From Spongospora subterranea (lineage: Eukaryota; Endomyxa; Phytomyxea; Plasmodiophorida; Plasmodiophoridae), in NCBI GenBank assembly GCA_900404475.1, contig OUQQ01000222.1, positions 5,156 through 34,342 on the forward strand: a stretch of 29,187 nucleotides of DNA, given 5' to 3'. Position numbers and translations under genes: made by a program. This document shows, piece after piece, positions 19,059-28,073 of the stretch. The notes under the pieces were generated by a model that was not told where the DNA came from, made no database searches, and saw only the letters and a list, made by a program, of their open reading frames with translations. Numbering within the stretch: the stretch's first letter is position 1; every line of letters starts with the position of its first letter.

Positions 19059-19426
19059 TCAGTAATCTGCCTTTACCTATCTCTCTACATATAAACCTCC
19101 TTGTACATATTATTGATCATTGGCCGAAACATAAATACCGCTAGAAACAGTCGATTATGTTTCCGCTAAAACGGCACCTGTTGGCGCAGCCTCGTGCGCA
19201 TGTTCAATAGAAGATCGTAACAACCCAGAACTACGCTGGAATTGGCAGCTGGGACTAACCTGTTGCGGAAACAATGGCATGATACGATTTCAACGAAGAA
19301 CATGAATGCAAAACGTGCCCTGAAATGCAATACGGGAAATGATATGGGCGTCGTCTCTGGAAAAAATCAAGCCGAGCCACTCACCAACAATGACTATACA
19401 ATACACGACTGACAAATTCTAAAGAC
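19059..19426. other. Convergent intergenic region between CDC25 and ARS2
   Basis: No open frame of note. An AACATAAAT variant at about 19128 could end the CDC25 transcript, as no AATAAA follows its stop closely. The minus-strand AATAAA for ARS2 lies at the right border. Confidence 0.5.
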
Positions 19427-19432
19427 TTTATT
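19427..19432 (-). promoter_or_regulatory. ARS2 polyadenylation signal AATAAA
   Basis: The minus strand reads CGTCAATAAAGTC, 24 nt past the ARS2 stop codon, which implies a 3' UTR of about 40-50 nt. Confidence 0.7.
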
Positions 19433-19456
19433 GACGATGATTAACTCGGATCATTA

Positions 19457-21938
19457 TTAAGCGACATCCATTGTGACCTCGTCTTGGGGACCAAAACCGT
19501 AATCTATTTTTTTTGGACTCGACGATCCACCGCCATTCTTTCCGAAACCGTAATCCATTTTGGAAGGTTTCGGGGGGCTCCAAACGGGAGCATCGAGATC
19601 GGAATATGAAATGATGGACCGCTTTTTCAAATGAGCAGGAATGGGTCCTACAGAAACGTGTGCTTCAGGAGCATGATTCTACAGAAGAATACAGTGAGCA
19701 CGAAGAAGAAAAACGGCAATGATGTAAATACACGCATGCTGTCCGGATATCCGCGACGCCCCTGATAATACATCGAGCGAGACGCATGACCGCCTTGATA
19801 ACCGCCATAGTGGGAGGGACCTCTCTATCAAAGAAATTGTGATTATTTGTAGCGCACAGATGAGGTAAAATTTGATGTACCCGGATACCACGCACTGGGT
19901 GATTCTGAGAAGTAGTTGATACTTGTTGTGGTGGCACACCAGGTCTATCTGGATCAGAGCGAAAACATTCGAAGTAAAGCTTCCTCAATCTGTTTTCGGC
20001 CTCTTCATTACATTCTTCGACATGTTTCAGTTTTAAATGCTTCTCAACAAATTCAACACCGCGGAAGAGCTTGGAGCACATGCCACAGCGATATTTGTTC
20101 TCGCTTTCAAATGCCGTCTGAATAATAATAAGAATGTCAGATAAGAATACACAATCATCACTTATACTCACCATAGCTTCATAAAACGGTTTCAGTGCGT
20201 TGTCTTTGATCACGCTAATATCTCTAACAGGAGGCGACTGAACGATGCGTGATGAAATTTTTGAATCCAGCTCAGCGGCCCAAGCCACTTGAGAAGCTTG
20301 AGATGGAGCATCTTCAACTGTAGAGAATTAGAAACAGAATAAAACAATCATGATATAAATACTCTGGGAGCGGCGATGCACCAAATGGCATTTATGACGC
20401 AACTCTTCTTCGTCAATACCTGAACACATCATAAACAAGAAGAAAAAAACAAAGATTGAATACAATACCAAAGAGAGCACAGTAGTAGCATGAGAAATGG
20501 ACATTGCGCAGATACGCTTGAACAATATTAAGAAGCCGGACTGATGAAATACTGGAGGGATCCAGAAATGACTCAAAATCAGAGAGCTGCAACAAATCGT
20601 GAGTAGCCACTATGCTACGATGAAAAAGCTTACTTGAATGCAGGGCGATATTCCAGCTTCATCATCAAGCTTCTGAGCCAAGCTGATGGACGACGACAAG
20701 TCCTGTTGAATACGCTCAGGTGTGAGTGAGATTGCGGGAGCAAATTTGGCTGGACGTGTGGGTGCCTAAAGCGCAAATCAATGTTCAGATGGATGCCTGA
20801 GCAAATTAACATTTGGCGCACAGTATTTTGGCCAAGGCTTAGTGTGACCCAAGCATTAAGAGGGACTCCCTGAAGCGAGGCTAATGCTGCAGAGCAATCC
20901 TCCTGCGACGCGAAAAATGCCCAGCCAAAACGCGTGAATGATCGACCCCGGTTTGGTTCCGATAAGACCAAGCGCAAAAACCCTGTAGATAGTGTGAGAT
21001 AAGAGCAAAATGAATCATTAACGACGGACCTGGAGAATCTTTGAAGCGTTTCAGGATAGATGCATGATCGATCGACGAAGGAAGCGACCGAATGAAAACA
21101 GCGTTCTCGAAAAACTTTCCTTCTTCTTGAACATCGACTGAAGAATTCTACAGTACGGCATTTAAGCGGGGTTGTCGTAATTCTCACATTTCAACTAACA
21201 TTCACATCAAAATTGAATGCTGGGGCATTCGAAGCTGTACTGAGCATTTCCATAAAATCCGAACGTCGTTGGTTAACACCAGCCATGCTGCGTTCTGCCC
21301 GTTCCACTACGCTGACAGGATGATATTTTTCCTGAGAAAGGTGAACAACAAAATACAATGTCATAGGCTTAGATTTACCTTGAGCCATTCTTCATCTTTA
21401 TATTGATGAAAAAATTTTTTGTCTTGGCGCAGAATAAATTCTTCTTTATATTTGGCGTACTGTTCTGTCACGTTTGGACCACTGGATTTGTATCCTCTAT
21501 GAGGACGCGATATCGTGTCCATGAATTGATTGTATGTCATCAATGGGCCATCCATAGGCATGGACGGTAGAGCTCCACGAGCGCCAGGAGGAGACCTGTG
21601 ACGCCGGGGGCTGAAACTAACCACAACGTGTCAATTGATTTAAGTCAACAAAGACGCGGAGAGATGAAATGTGACTAGATATCCATAAACAAATACTTTT
21701 GAAAACCGGAAAACAGCGAAATTCACAATTTTCAAGAAGCCAAATTGAATAGCAAGTACCCTCTGGGACGATGTCTTTGGCGAGGAGAAATAGACCGGCG
21801 AACTCGTCTTGGCGGTGACCGGCTTCGGCTTCGACGGCCCCTAGCAGGGGATGCAGATCGCGATGTGGAAGCCGAACGGGACCTCGCCGGTGACGACGGT
21901 ATGATTCTCCCGAAATCATCGACTCGCGTTGCCGTCAT
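19457..21938 (-). CDS. SRRT: ARS2/Serrate RNA effector protein, 12 exons, complete
   Basis: Exons (minus): 21938-21760, 21610-21379, 21331-21200, 21147-21030, 20982-20822, 20765-20634, 20586-20469, 20419-20363, 20317-20172, 20117-19881, 19824-19732, 19678-19457. They total 1827 nt, giving 608 residues with all phases consistent. Domain order: RS-rich N-terminus (15-59); the conserved YKDEEWLKEKYHP block (130-142); the RRM-like domain with AVFIRSLP (197-204) and GFLRLVLSEP (221-230); the LAQKLDDEAG helix; LNIVQAYLRNVH; a C2H2 finger (Cys436, Cys439, His452, His457; FRGVEFVEKHLKLKH); a Gly/Tyr/Arg-rich tail; and the signature SYSDLDAP (559-566). ARS2 links the nuclear cap-binding complex to miRNA, snRNA and histone mRNA processing. 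Human ARS2 has 876 residues; the acidic central spacer is missing here. Intron lengths are 149 nt (first) and otherwise 45-56 nt. The exon 5 donor (GTGCGC) is non-consensus. Confidence 0.96.
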
Positions 21939-22272
21939 TGCGACGGTACTTGGAAAGGCGGCCCGATACTATTTGCTGAGGTCGAGACATGAATAAAACG
22001 ACCACAGACAGCTGAGCGTGGTCGCTGAAAACATACCGAACAGATCCGGTGTCAAACTGACTAAATATCGCTTGACGATGAGCGAACAAGTACGCTGGGT
22101 AATGATACGTGCGCAGCAACTCCACACAGCTTCGGTAACGAACCACGACGCTCGACAATACAGCGCAATTTCCTCGAACTTGCGACAAGAACACCGTAAA
22201 AACGCATCGCAGGCTGCGCGCACTAAAATCACTTTGACATGTGTACATTTACCCACTCGGGCATGTTGCCAG

Positions 22273-22440
22273 TCATTCGTTATTTGTACTGTATACACTT
22301 AGGTGCCCCCATTGCAACACATGCGCAACCGCTCTCTGTTGCTTTGCGCCAATTGCCTGTTCCTTTGACACAGACATGAAATCTGGCTCGGCTACAGAGG
22401 GGATCGACCTGGTTTGTGTTCTTCTTTCGATGTCTGACAT
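22273..22440 (-). other. Small ORF upstream of ARS2, possible first exon or separate gene
   Basis: A 55-codon minus frame begins MSDIERRTQTRSIPSVAEPD and continues MSVSKEQAIGAKQQRAVAHV to a stop at 22273. The start context and composition look like a real N-terminus. It lies about 330 bp upstream of the ARS2 ATG on the same strand. A donor-like AGTGTATAC near its end could splice it, but no in-phase junction to ARS2 is obvious. Overlapping frames (22642-22241 plus, 22549-22280 minus) are longer but less protein-like. Confidence 0.3.
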
Positions 22441-22449
22441 CTTTGCAAC

Positions 22450-23080
22450 TACGCGTGATGGTCAGGACACAAAGCTGACAATGAGCTGCTGCTCGCGCTT
22501 CCTTACTCAATCGTCGAATCAATTCTGTTCTGAAAACCTTTGCCCTCAAGACCTGGTGAGAATTACGCCATCGTTTAGACGAATCAGGTCATTGCAGAGC
22601 GAGGGGTCTCCTGACCACACGAAACAAATGACTGCTCAGTAATCCTATTTTCAAATCTCGAATAACCTCATAAACGGGTCCTCGCCGTTCATTGCCACTT
22701 TGTTTGTTTAAACATGGCTTCCGTCAAGTGGCTTTTCAGCAATTTTCTGTCTTCCTTTTGTTTTTAGTACTGTAGTTCAAATCCCATGAAAACATCATCG
22801 TTGACTTGATTCGATCCTCAACTCATTTTTTAAGGGATTTTCTTCCGAGATTGACGGGATGGTCCATATTTTGAGTAATCTTTCATCAAGTCCTTTGCCG
22901 ATTTTTTGTTCCTAAATCTATTGGTCATTCGTCACACCTTCCCGATACCCTTCATCTCCCGCGTCTGAAACGTCCAGAGCTTTCCTGTCGGTTTCCGTTT
23001 CTAAAACAACGCCGCTCTACTAGCACAAACATTATTCTTGATGCGCATTGAAACGCGCTGAGATTTGTCATTATCCTAAC
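22450..23080. other. Intergenic, no gene seen
   Basis: The plus-strand frame ending at 22642 has no recognisable product, and from 22650 to 23080 stops are dense on both strands. No repeat or RNA gene was recognised. Confidence 0.4.
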
Positions 23081-23081
23081 T

Positions 23082-23505
23082 TTATCCAGTCGGTATCCGC
23101 TCCTCATTGCCCTTGAATAATTTTTTCAGGGCAATGCCTTGACCCTGTTTGGTTTTCGATGCAGGATATAGAACAATTTTCCATGACGGCCACTGGTTTC
23201 TCTCCAGAATCCATAATTCTAGGTAAACGTCATGATTGCCATCCACAGCAGAAAACAAAACCATAAGTCACAGTTTTCGCCCACCTTTCTCGACGTCGAT
23301 GAACCTGATCTGAATCAAAATCATTCGGTTTGTTCATCAAAATTTCAAGCTGTGCCTGACTCAAGACTGTGGCCACCCAATTAGCGCCAGTCTCCGACAT
23401 TCTTATACTCAAACGGCGCTGCTTGACCGATTTCACAATTTGACCCATAATCATTTGCTTTTGTTGGCGCTTAGATCGTATCCAGCCAGTTTCTCGTTCA
23501 AACAA
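23082..23505 (-). other. Two adjoining minus-strand ORFs, possible two-exon gene
   Basis: The upstream frame (23505-23230) includes MGQIVKSVKQRRLSIRMSET and LSQAQLEILMNKPNDFDSDQ, polar and helix-rich. A GTGGGC donor near 23286 and a TTTACCTAG acceptor near 23221 would give a 66-nt intron leading to IMDSGEKPVAVMENCSISC, then a stop near 23110. Without splicing, a second frame covers 23264-23082. The family is not recognised and confidence in either model is low. Confidence 0.25.
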
Positions 23506-23831
23506 TACATGCTACGATTGGTACTACGAATTGACAGATCCTATGTTTTTCTCAAATGGTGTCCAGCACTGCTTGTTGCGCAAGCAATCATTCCCGATTC
23601 CTTATTTCTTCTGTTGCCAGGTTTGCTCTTCAATTCTCAAAGCGCGGTCGGCGTAAGAACGCCGAACGGTGTCGTCTGTTTGCATGCGATAAACAAACGT
23701 TGCTTCTCTGTTGTGACAGATTCAGTCACTTTTTTGTTTGGATTTTCGTGCGATTTTTTGAAGGCGAGAAAAAAATCCATCGCCATGATGTGATTGGTTA
23801 GTTTGAAATGTTATCGATCCAACAGTGCTCT

Positions 23832-24333
23832 TTATAAATCTGGAGGATCAATGGTCATTTGTGGCGTCAAAAGAGAGATCACACTCTGAAATATAGCTTT
23901 GAATTCGGGCTCCAATTCTTCATCGACTTCATTGTGCTGGTCAGCTGTTTGAGATTGATTACCGAGATCACATAAGGGATTGTGAGCGGTGATTGTTCCC
24001 ATACCAGGATCTGTATCCAGAAAATCACGTTGAGGCTCTGTGGACTCAGGCGTCATCTGAATAGAGTAAACCAATGTGTCATACTGACGAATCTGATTGA
24101 GAATCGAGTCAATACGATCGGACCATTTGAATCTGCTCGAGGCAGTGATTTCTGATCAGATGGAGTTCCCGCCCATTCGATTGGAGTTGGGTCAAGAGCC
24201 GCTGAAACACGTCTCTATTAACATAGGTGGGAATCTGTCGTCCTTGCCCATATCCATCGATTGCCCATAGTCCTTGGTGATTGTCATGGGAGTCGTTCTG
24301 GCCGTTGTCGAACTCCATCTGCTCCGTCCCCAA
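23832..24333 (-). CDS. Anonymous coiled-coil-like minus-strand coding region, two frames
   Basis: A frame from 24333 to 24109 (MGTEQMEFDNGQNDSHDNHQ, then NRDVFQRLLTQLQSNGRELH) is continued in the +1-shifted frame from about 24130 to 23832 (RIDSILNQIRQYDTLVYSIQ, then an acidic tail ending in PQMTIDPPDL). Heptad-like hydrophobic spacing runs across the switch point, which suggests one protein broken by a frameshift or a missed splice near 24110-24130. An intron of about 63 nt (GTATTG to ATTCAG) would also join them. Gln/Asn/Asp-rich and soluble. The function is unknown. Confidence 0.4.
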
Positions 24334-24419
24334 TCTGATGGTGTGAACCAGCCCCCTCTAACTGGATGCGCTGAACAGGGAATCAGAGAGAACTGGAGCG
24401 ACATTGAGCGAAACAGAGA

Positions 24420-24634
24420 CTGAGAGGGAGAGACAGAAAGTGAGAGGAAAACAGAAAAATAGTGTGGCCCAGACAGACAGAGGCAGAGGAAGGAAAGAGA
24501 GAAGCAGAGGGAGGAAAGAGAGAGCAGAGGGAGGAAAGAGAGAAGCAGAGGGAGGAAAGAGAGAAGCAGAGGGAGGAAAGAGAGAAGCAGAGACAGAACG
24601 TGAGAGGAAAACAGAGAAATAGTGAGACCCAGAC
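24420..24634. repeat. Purine-rich minisatellite with 21-bp unit, flanked by a 45-bp direct repeat
   Basis: The plus strand is almost pure A/G. The unit GAAGCAGAGGGAGGAAAGAGA is repeated about five times between 24484 and 24594, with slight variants. On each side stands a similar block: GAGACAGAAAGTGAGAGGAA (24430) with AACAGAAAAATAGTG, and GAGACAGAACGTGAGAGGAA (24589) with AACAGAGAAATAGTG, both followed by CCCAGAC. Long open frames across it on both strands are by-products of the low-complexity repeat. The polypurine/polypyrimidine tract has triplex-forming potential. Confidence 0.93.
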
Positions 24635-24639
24635 TTACT

Positions 24640-25640
24640 TGTCTAGATTCGCATTTCACGTGTTCGATCTGTCAGGAAAATAGTGCTGGACAGGCTCGAG
24701 ATTTTTGGGATATAAACCGTGTCTCTGTCAACCCACCATTCTTGGCCGTTTGTCAATTACAATCGAAATAAATTCAAGTTTTTTCCTGATCAATCACAGC
24801 CACAGTAGTCTCCCTGACCTCAGAGAACAATGCCATTCGTTCTCAGCTCCTTCTCGGATATTGGGCTCAGCCAATATCAAGCACTCGGTGTATACTGGTT
24901 TAATTGGCGTTTTAGTCGTTTGCCGACGATAATGAATTTGAAACCCATTTAATCATTGAACGCGTTGGTTTATCAAGATTTATGTGCATGTTGACGATCA
25001 TGGATCGGAATTTGTTTTTTTTCCATGAGGGATTCAAGCTCGTTTTGAAATACCAGAATGGTGCGACAAAAACAATTCTGGGACAAAGGGACTGTTGAAA
25101 TAGTCAAGCGATAGGTCATAGCCCAAATGAAGACGTTTTCTTCAAGCATGATTGGCCAAGTATTCTCCCTTTAGTCAATATGGCACTTTAACAAAACATT
25201 CGCCAAAGAATCACAGGCGCTCTGGTTACAAGATTAACACGTCTCCAACCTTCTGACCTTGAGTCCCTCATTGTCATCGACCGTTTGACCACGACGTTGA
25301 AGCTTGGCAGCTGTTATATCTCCAGATATCTCCGATGGGATCTCGTGGCCAACAATATTCGACCTTCTTCATCAGACGTTTAGCGCAAATGCAATGGTTC
25401 AGTCCAAATCACTCAGAATATGCATGTCAACCAACTGTAGATATTCAAAGTCGCGACCTCATCAGCGGATTCGAGATGAATACTCATGCTTCACGACTCC
25501 AATACTATGATATATGACGGTCCCGCCGGGAATCGGTATATCCATAAGCTATGTTCGCTCGTGAGCAACTGTCCGGATTGGGTTGTCGAATGAGTAATGG
25601 AAGCGATTGAACCTAGGTTGAGCAGGAAGTAACCAGTGTC
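24640..25640. other. No gene identified
   Basis: Frames of 60-75 codons occur on plus (24705-24932, 25304-25517) with no family motif and no convincing splice context. A minus frame at 25805-25491 overlaps foldback 3. The sequence is otherwise AT-rich and stop-dense. Confidence 0.4.
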
Positions 25641-25644
25641 CAAG

Positions 25645-25930
25645 GCCATATCGCATCCGTCATTATTCAATGAACAATTCGAATATGACTGCCACGCCCT
25701 GTTTTCGTGGCACAGGTCGCGCTCGTCGGCAATGCTCCTCACGTTCCGGGGCGCTGCACGACATTGCCCATTGGATATGAACTGCCTGCCAAGAAGAAAA
25801 AACAAACAAAATACCCATGGGATTCGTCGTGCAGGTCAACGGCACAAGAGGAGCATTGCTGACATGTGCGAGCTTTTAAGGCGTGGCAACAATTAAATTT
25901 TGCAAATGAAAAATGACCGGGGCAACGCAT
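25645..25930. repeat. Large imperfect inverted repeat (foldback 3)
   Basis: The left arm (about 25645-25780) and right arm (about 25812-25930) are reverse complements with roughly 65-70% identity, with a loop of about 30 nt. Anchor blocks: GTCGGCAATGCTCCTC against GTCAGCAATGCTCCTC, CTGCACGAC in both arms, TGCCACGCC in both, and GTCATTATTCA against GTCATTTTTCA at the outer edge. Translations of the two arms share SAMLLTFRGAAR / SAMLLLCR-stop-PAR, so this palindrome too seems to derive from coding sequence. Arms are more diverged than in foldbacks 1 and 2. Confidence 0.72.
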
Positions 25931-26220
25931 GGAGTTTATCACTCCAAATCATATCGTGGTACCGGCACGTATTTACAGTGGATATCGCCCCAGTAGATAA
26001 TGTCGTAGGCTCGTATCCCCTCGTTATCGAATAAATCACTATTGCAATGATGCTGCAGTCAATTGCTAGGGCGTTTTGGCCAATGTCACCTCACTTTCGC
26101 TTGGTTGATGAACGCATGTCAAAACCCTGACGCTTTCGCTGTGCCTCGATGGGCTCTAATCTCATCGAGCTGGGGCATTTGGCTGGTTTCCAACGGGTCA
26201 TTGAACTAGAGAGTCAAAAC

Positions 26221-26292
26221 ATGACCCTGCTGCGAGGTCAACCAATCGTCAATACGTACAATGAACCTGCCGCGCGGTCAGTAGATTGTCAA
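26221..26292. repeat. Tandem duplication, 40-bp period
   Basis: ATGACCCTGCTGCGAGGTCA (26221) with ACCAATCGTCAA is followed 40 bp later by ATGAACCTGCCGCGCGGTCA (26261) with GTAGATTGTCAA. The two 32-bp units match at about 26 positions. It is a local tandem duplication with no evident function. Confidence 0.7.
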
Positions 26293-26297
26293 CAAAA

Positions 26298-26552
26298 TTA
26301 ACTTTCGCGCCTTGCCTTTTTGTTTTGACCTCGCCTTGGTGGCAAAGGCAGGTAAGAACGCACCAAATCATCCGGCGGAACCAGGGTTAATATCTCAAAT
26401 GGGCATTTGTTGATGAAGACAATTTTATGATTTAGCACAGGGCCACGATATACACAGTTTGTAAATTGCAGCCGAGTGATTGTCCCGAAATCTAGCAAAC
26501 CGACGAGCCGAGGCATGTCGCGCTGAGGTTGTTTTGATCTAATCGAACCCAC
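26298..26552 (-). other. Anonymous 84-codon minus-strand ORF
   Basis: The frame reads MGSIRSKQPQRDMPRLVGLL, then FINKCPFEILTLVPPDDLVR and a basic Pro/Arg end. It has an exon-like composition but no family is recognised and no splice partner is evident. Similarly sized frames overlap on plus at 26566-26796. Confidence 0.2.
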
Positions 26553-26599
26553 TTCGCTTATACGGATGTTATTCTCAAATTTGGCGATGCCAGCAAATA

Positions 26600-27490
26600 T
26601 CCATCACACCCACACTTCCGAATACGTTCGCTTCTTTGGACCAATGCCGATTTCTACCTTCAAAAAATCATCTAAAAAGTTTCAGAACTTAGATGGACTG
26701 AAACCCTCAGTTCTGGTCTTCTGGGAAGTGCCTGGAACAAGGAGTTGTTGGGCAGCTCGCGATTCGTGCCGCGTCTTGGATCTGAAGGTTGAATAAGGAG
26801 TCCTGACGCCCAAGGTAATGGAACTTGAACACATTCTATTGGATGAGAGCCGTCGCATTATTGCTGACGCCGACACCGCAACGACGTCAGGTCAGTTCAA
26901 AAGCACAAGACGTTCCAAGCCAGAGCAAGGCTGGCAAAGGAGGCCACACAGCTGATGTTCTGGCCGACAGGCGATGCTCTCCACCCCTTCTTTTGCTTCG
27001 TGGATGTAGTTTTCATATTTCTTTCTTCGTCTGTTTGTTTGTGGGCGGATCTGTTTTATCAGATTCCAGATTTGTGCTCCTGTCTACTGTTTCTATTCTA
27101 TTGCGGCTTTGTTTAGTGCTTCTTTTCTCTGTGATTTGTCGTTCATTTATTTGTTAGCGCATCGCTGTGTGCAATTTGCGTCTGAGTAGCGTGATCTGAT
27201 TGGTTTTCGATGGCTGTCACTAGTGCCTTTGTTGTTGATCTGTTGCCGAGTTTTTTGAATCTTTCCTATCAATTTATATCTTTTGATTTGTTTTGCCTCT
27301 AAGGCTGGTTTCAGTTGTCCTTGATAGATGATCACAGCTCAGGTCTGTCACCTTGAACTCCACAACTGTTTGTCATTTTTCTTCTCGCCATCTATTGCCT
27401 GAAGAATGCTCGTCTGTTGCTTTCGAGTCAACCGGATTTTCCATCGCAACAGGAATAGTGACAGAAAAACGGTATCTGGAGGTGGTCTGA
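26600..27490. other. Probably noncoding, T-rich plus strand
   Basis: The segment 27000-27330 is T/TG-rich on plus, like a long intron or UTR. A short plus frame from 26819 (MELEHILLDESRRIIADADT) is protein-like for about 25 codons and ends at a GTCAGT donor-like site at about 26893, so it may be a first exon. Nothing else is supportable. Confidence 0.3.
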
Positions 27491-27659
27491 TCATTTTTGT
27501 TTTCAAAATTTCATCCGGAATTCAGCTGGATTGAGATGTTCTGTAAGGCTACTGTACAAAGAAGTTTACAACGAAACATATTCGTTCAGAGACCCGGAAG
27601 ATATCATTCCCATAGTGCTGAAATTAACGTCCCTACCGGTAGCTTCATAGGAAATACAA

Positions 27660-28073
27660 GTGTTGCAATGGGGGACATGTACACAAAACACCATGCGCAG
27701 AAAAAAAACTATATCACGAGAGAACCTTGAAGGCAGCAGCTACAAATCTTTCCATATCTGCTACCATTTGGCGTTTTGTACAAAGTATGGTCATGCCCAC
27801 GGTCAGTTTGACAGCTCCTGCCCTCTAAAAGCGGCCTTGTCGAATCAATCGGTTCACGACCAGCTCATGAGAATATCGGAAAGCGCCGGTGAAGCAGGTC
27901 GTCGTCGAATGGGCAAGAATCGCAAGGCCGGTGCGACGAACGTTCTGTTGGCAAAGGTCAGCATAACGGGTCATGCCTGCGGTTTTCACGGTCATTGGGA
28001 AGGCAATGAACTGGCCCTGTTAATTTTGTTTTTTTTTATGTCGGCGTCGTATATCGACATAGTCAAGGGGTGA
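27660..28073 (+). other. Plus-strand ORF with possible zinc-knuckle-like Cys/His cluster
   Basis: The frame contains AFCTKYGHAHGQFDSSCPLK, then QSVHDQLMRISESAGEAGRR and KNRKAGATN, then a second Cys/His element CGFHGHWEGNE. The first cluster recalls gag-type zinc knuckles (C-x2-C-G-x2-H-x4-C), but one cysteine position is Tyr. It could be a decayed mobile-element gag exon or an exon of an unknown host gene. The C-terminal part (LLILFFFMSA) looks like read-through into an intron. Confidence 0.3.

Noticed and set aside
24404..24683. Glu/Arg/Lys-rich plus-strand ORFs and the Leu-rich ORF on minus at 24659-24192
   Set aside because: They are read-through of the purine-rich 21-bp minisatellite; open frames are expected from a repeat lacking T.
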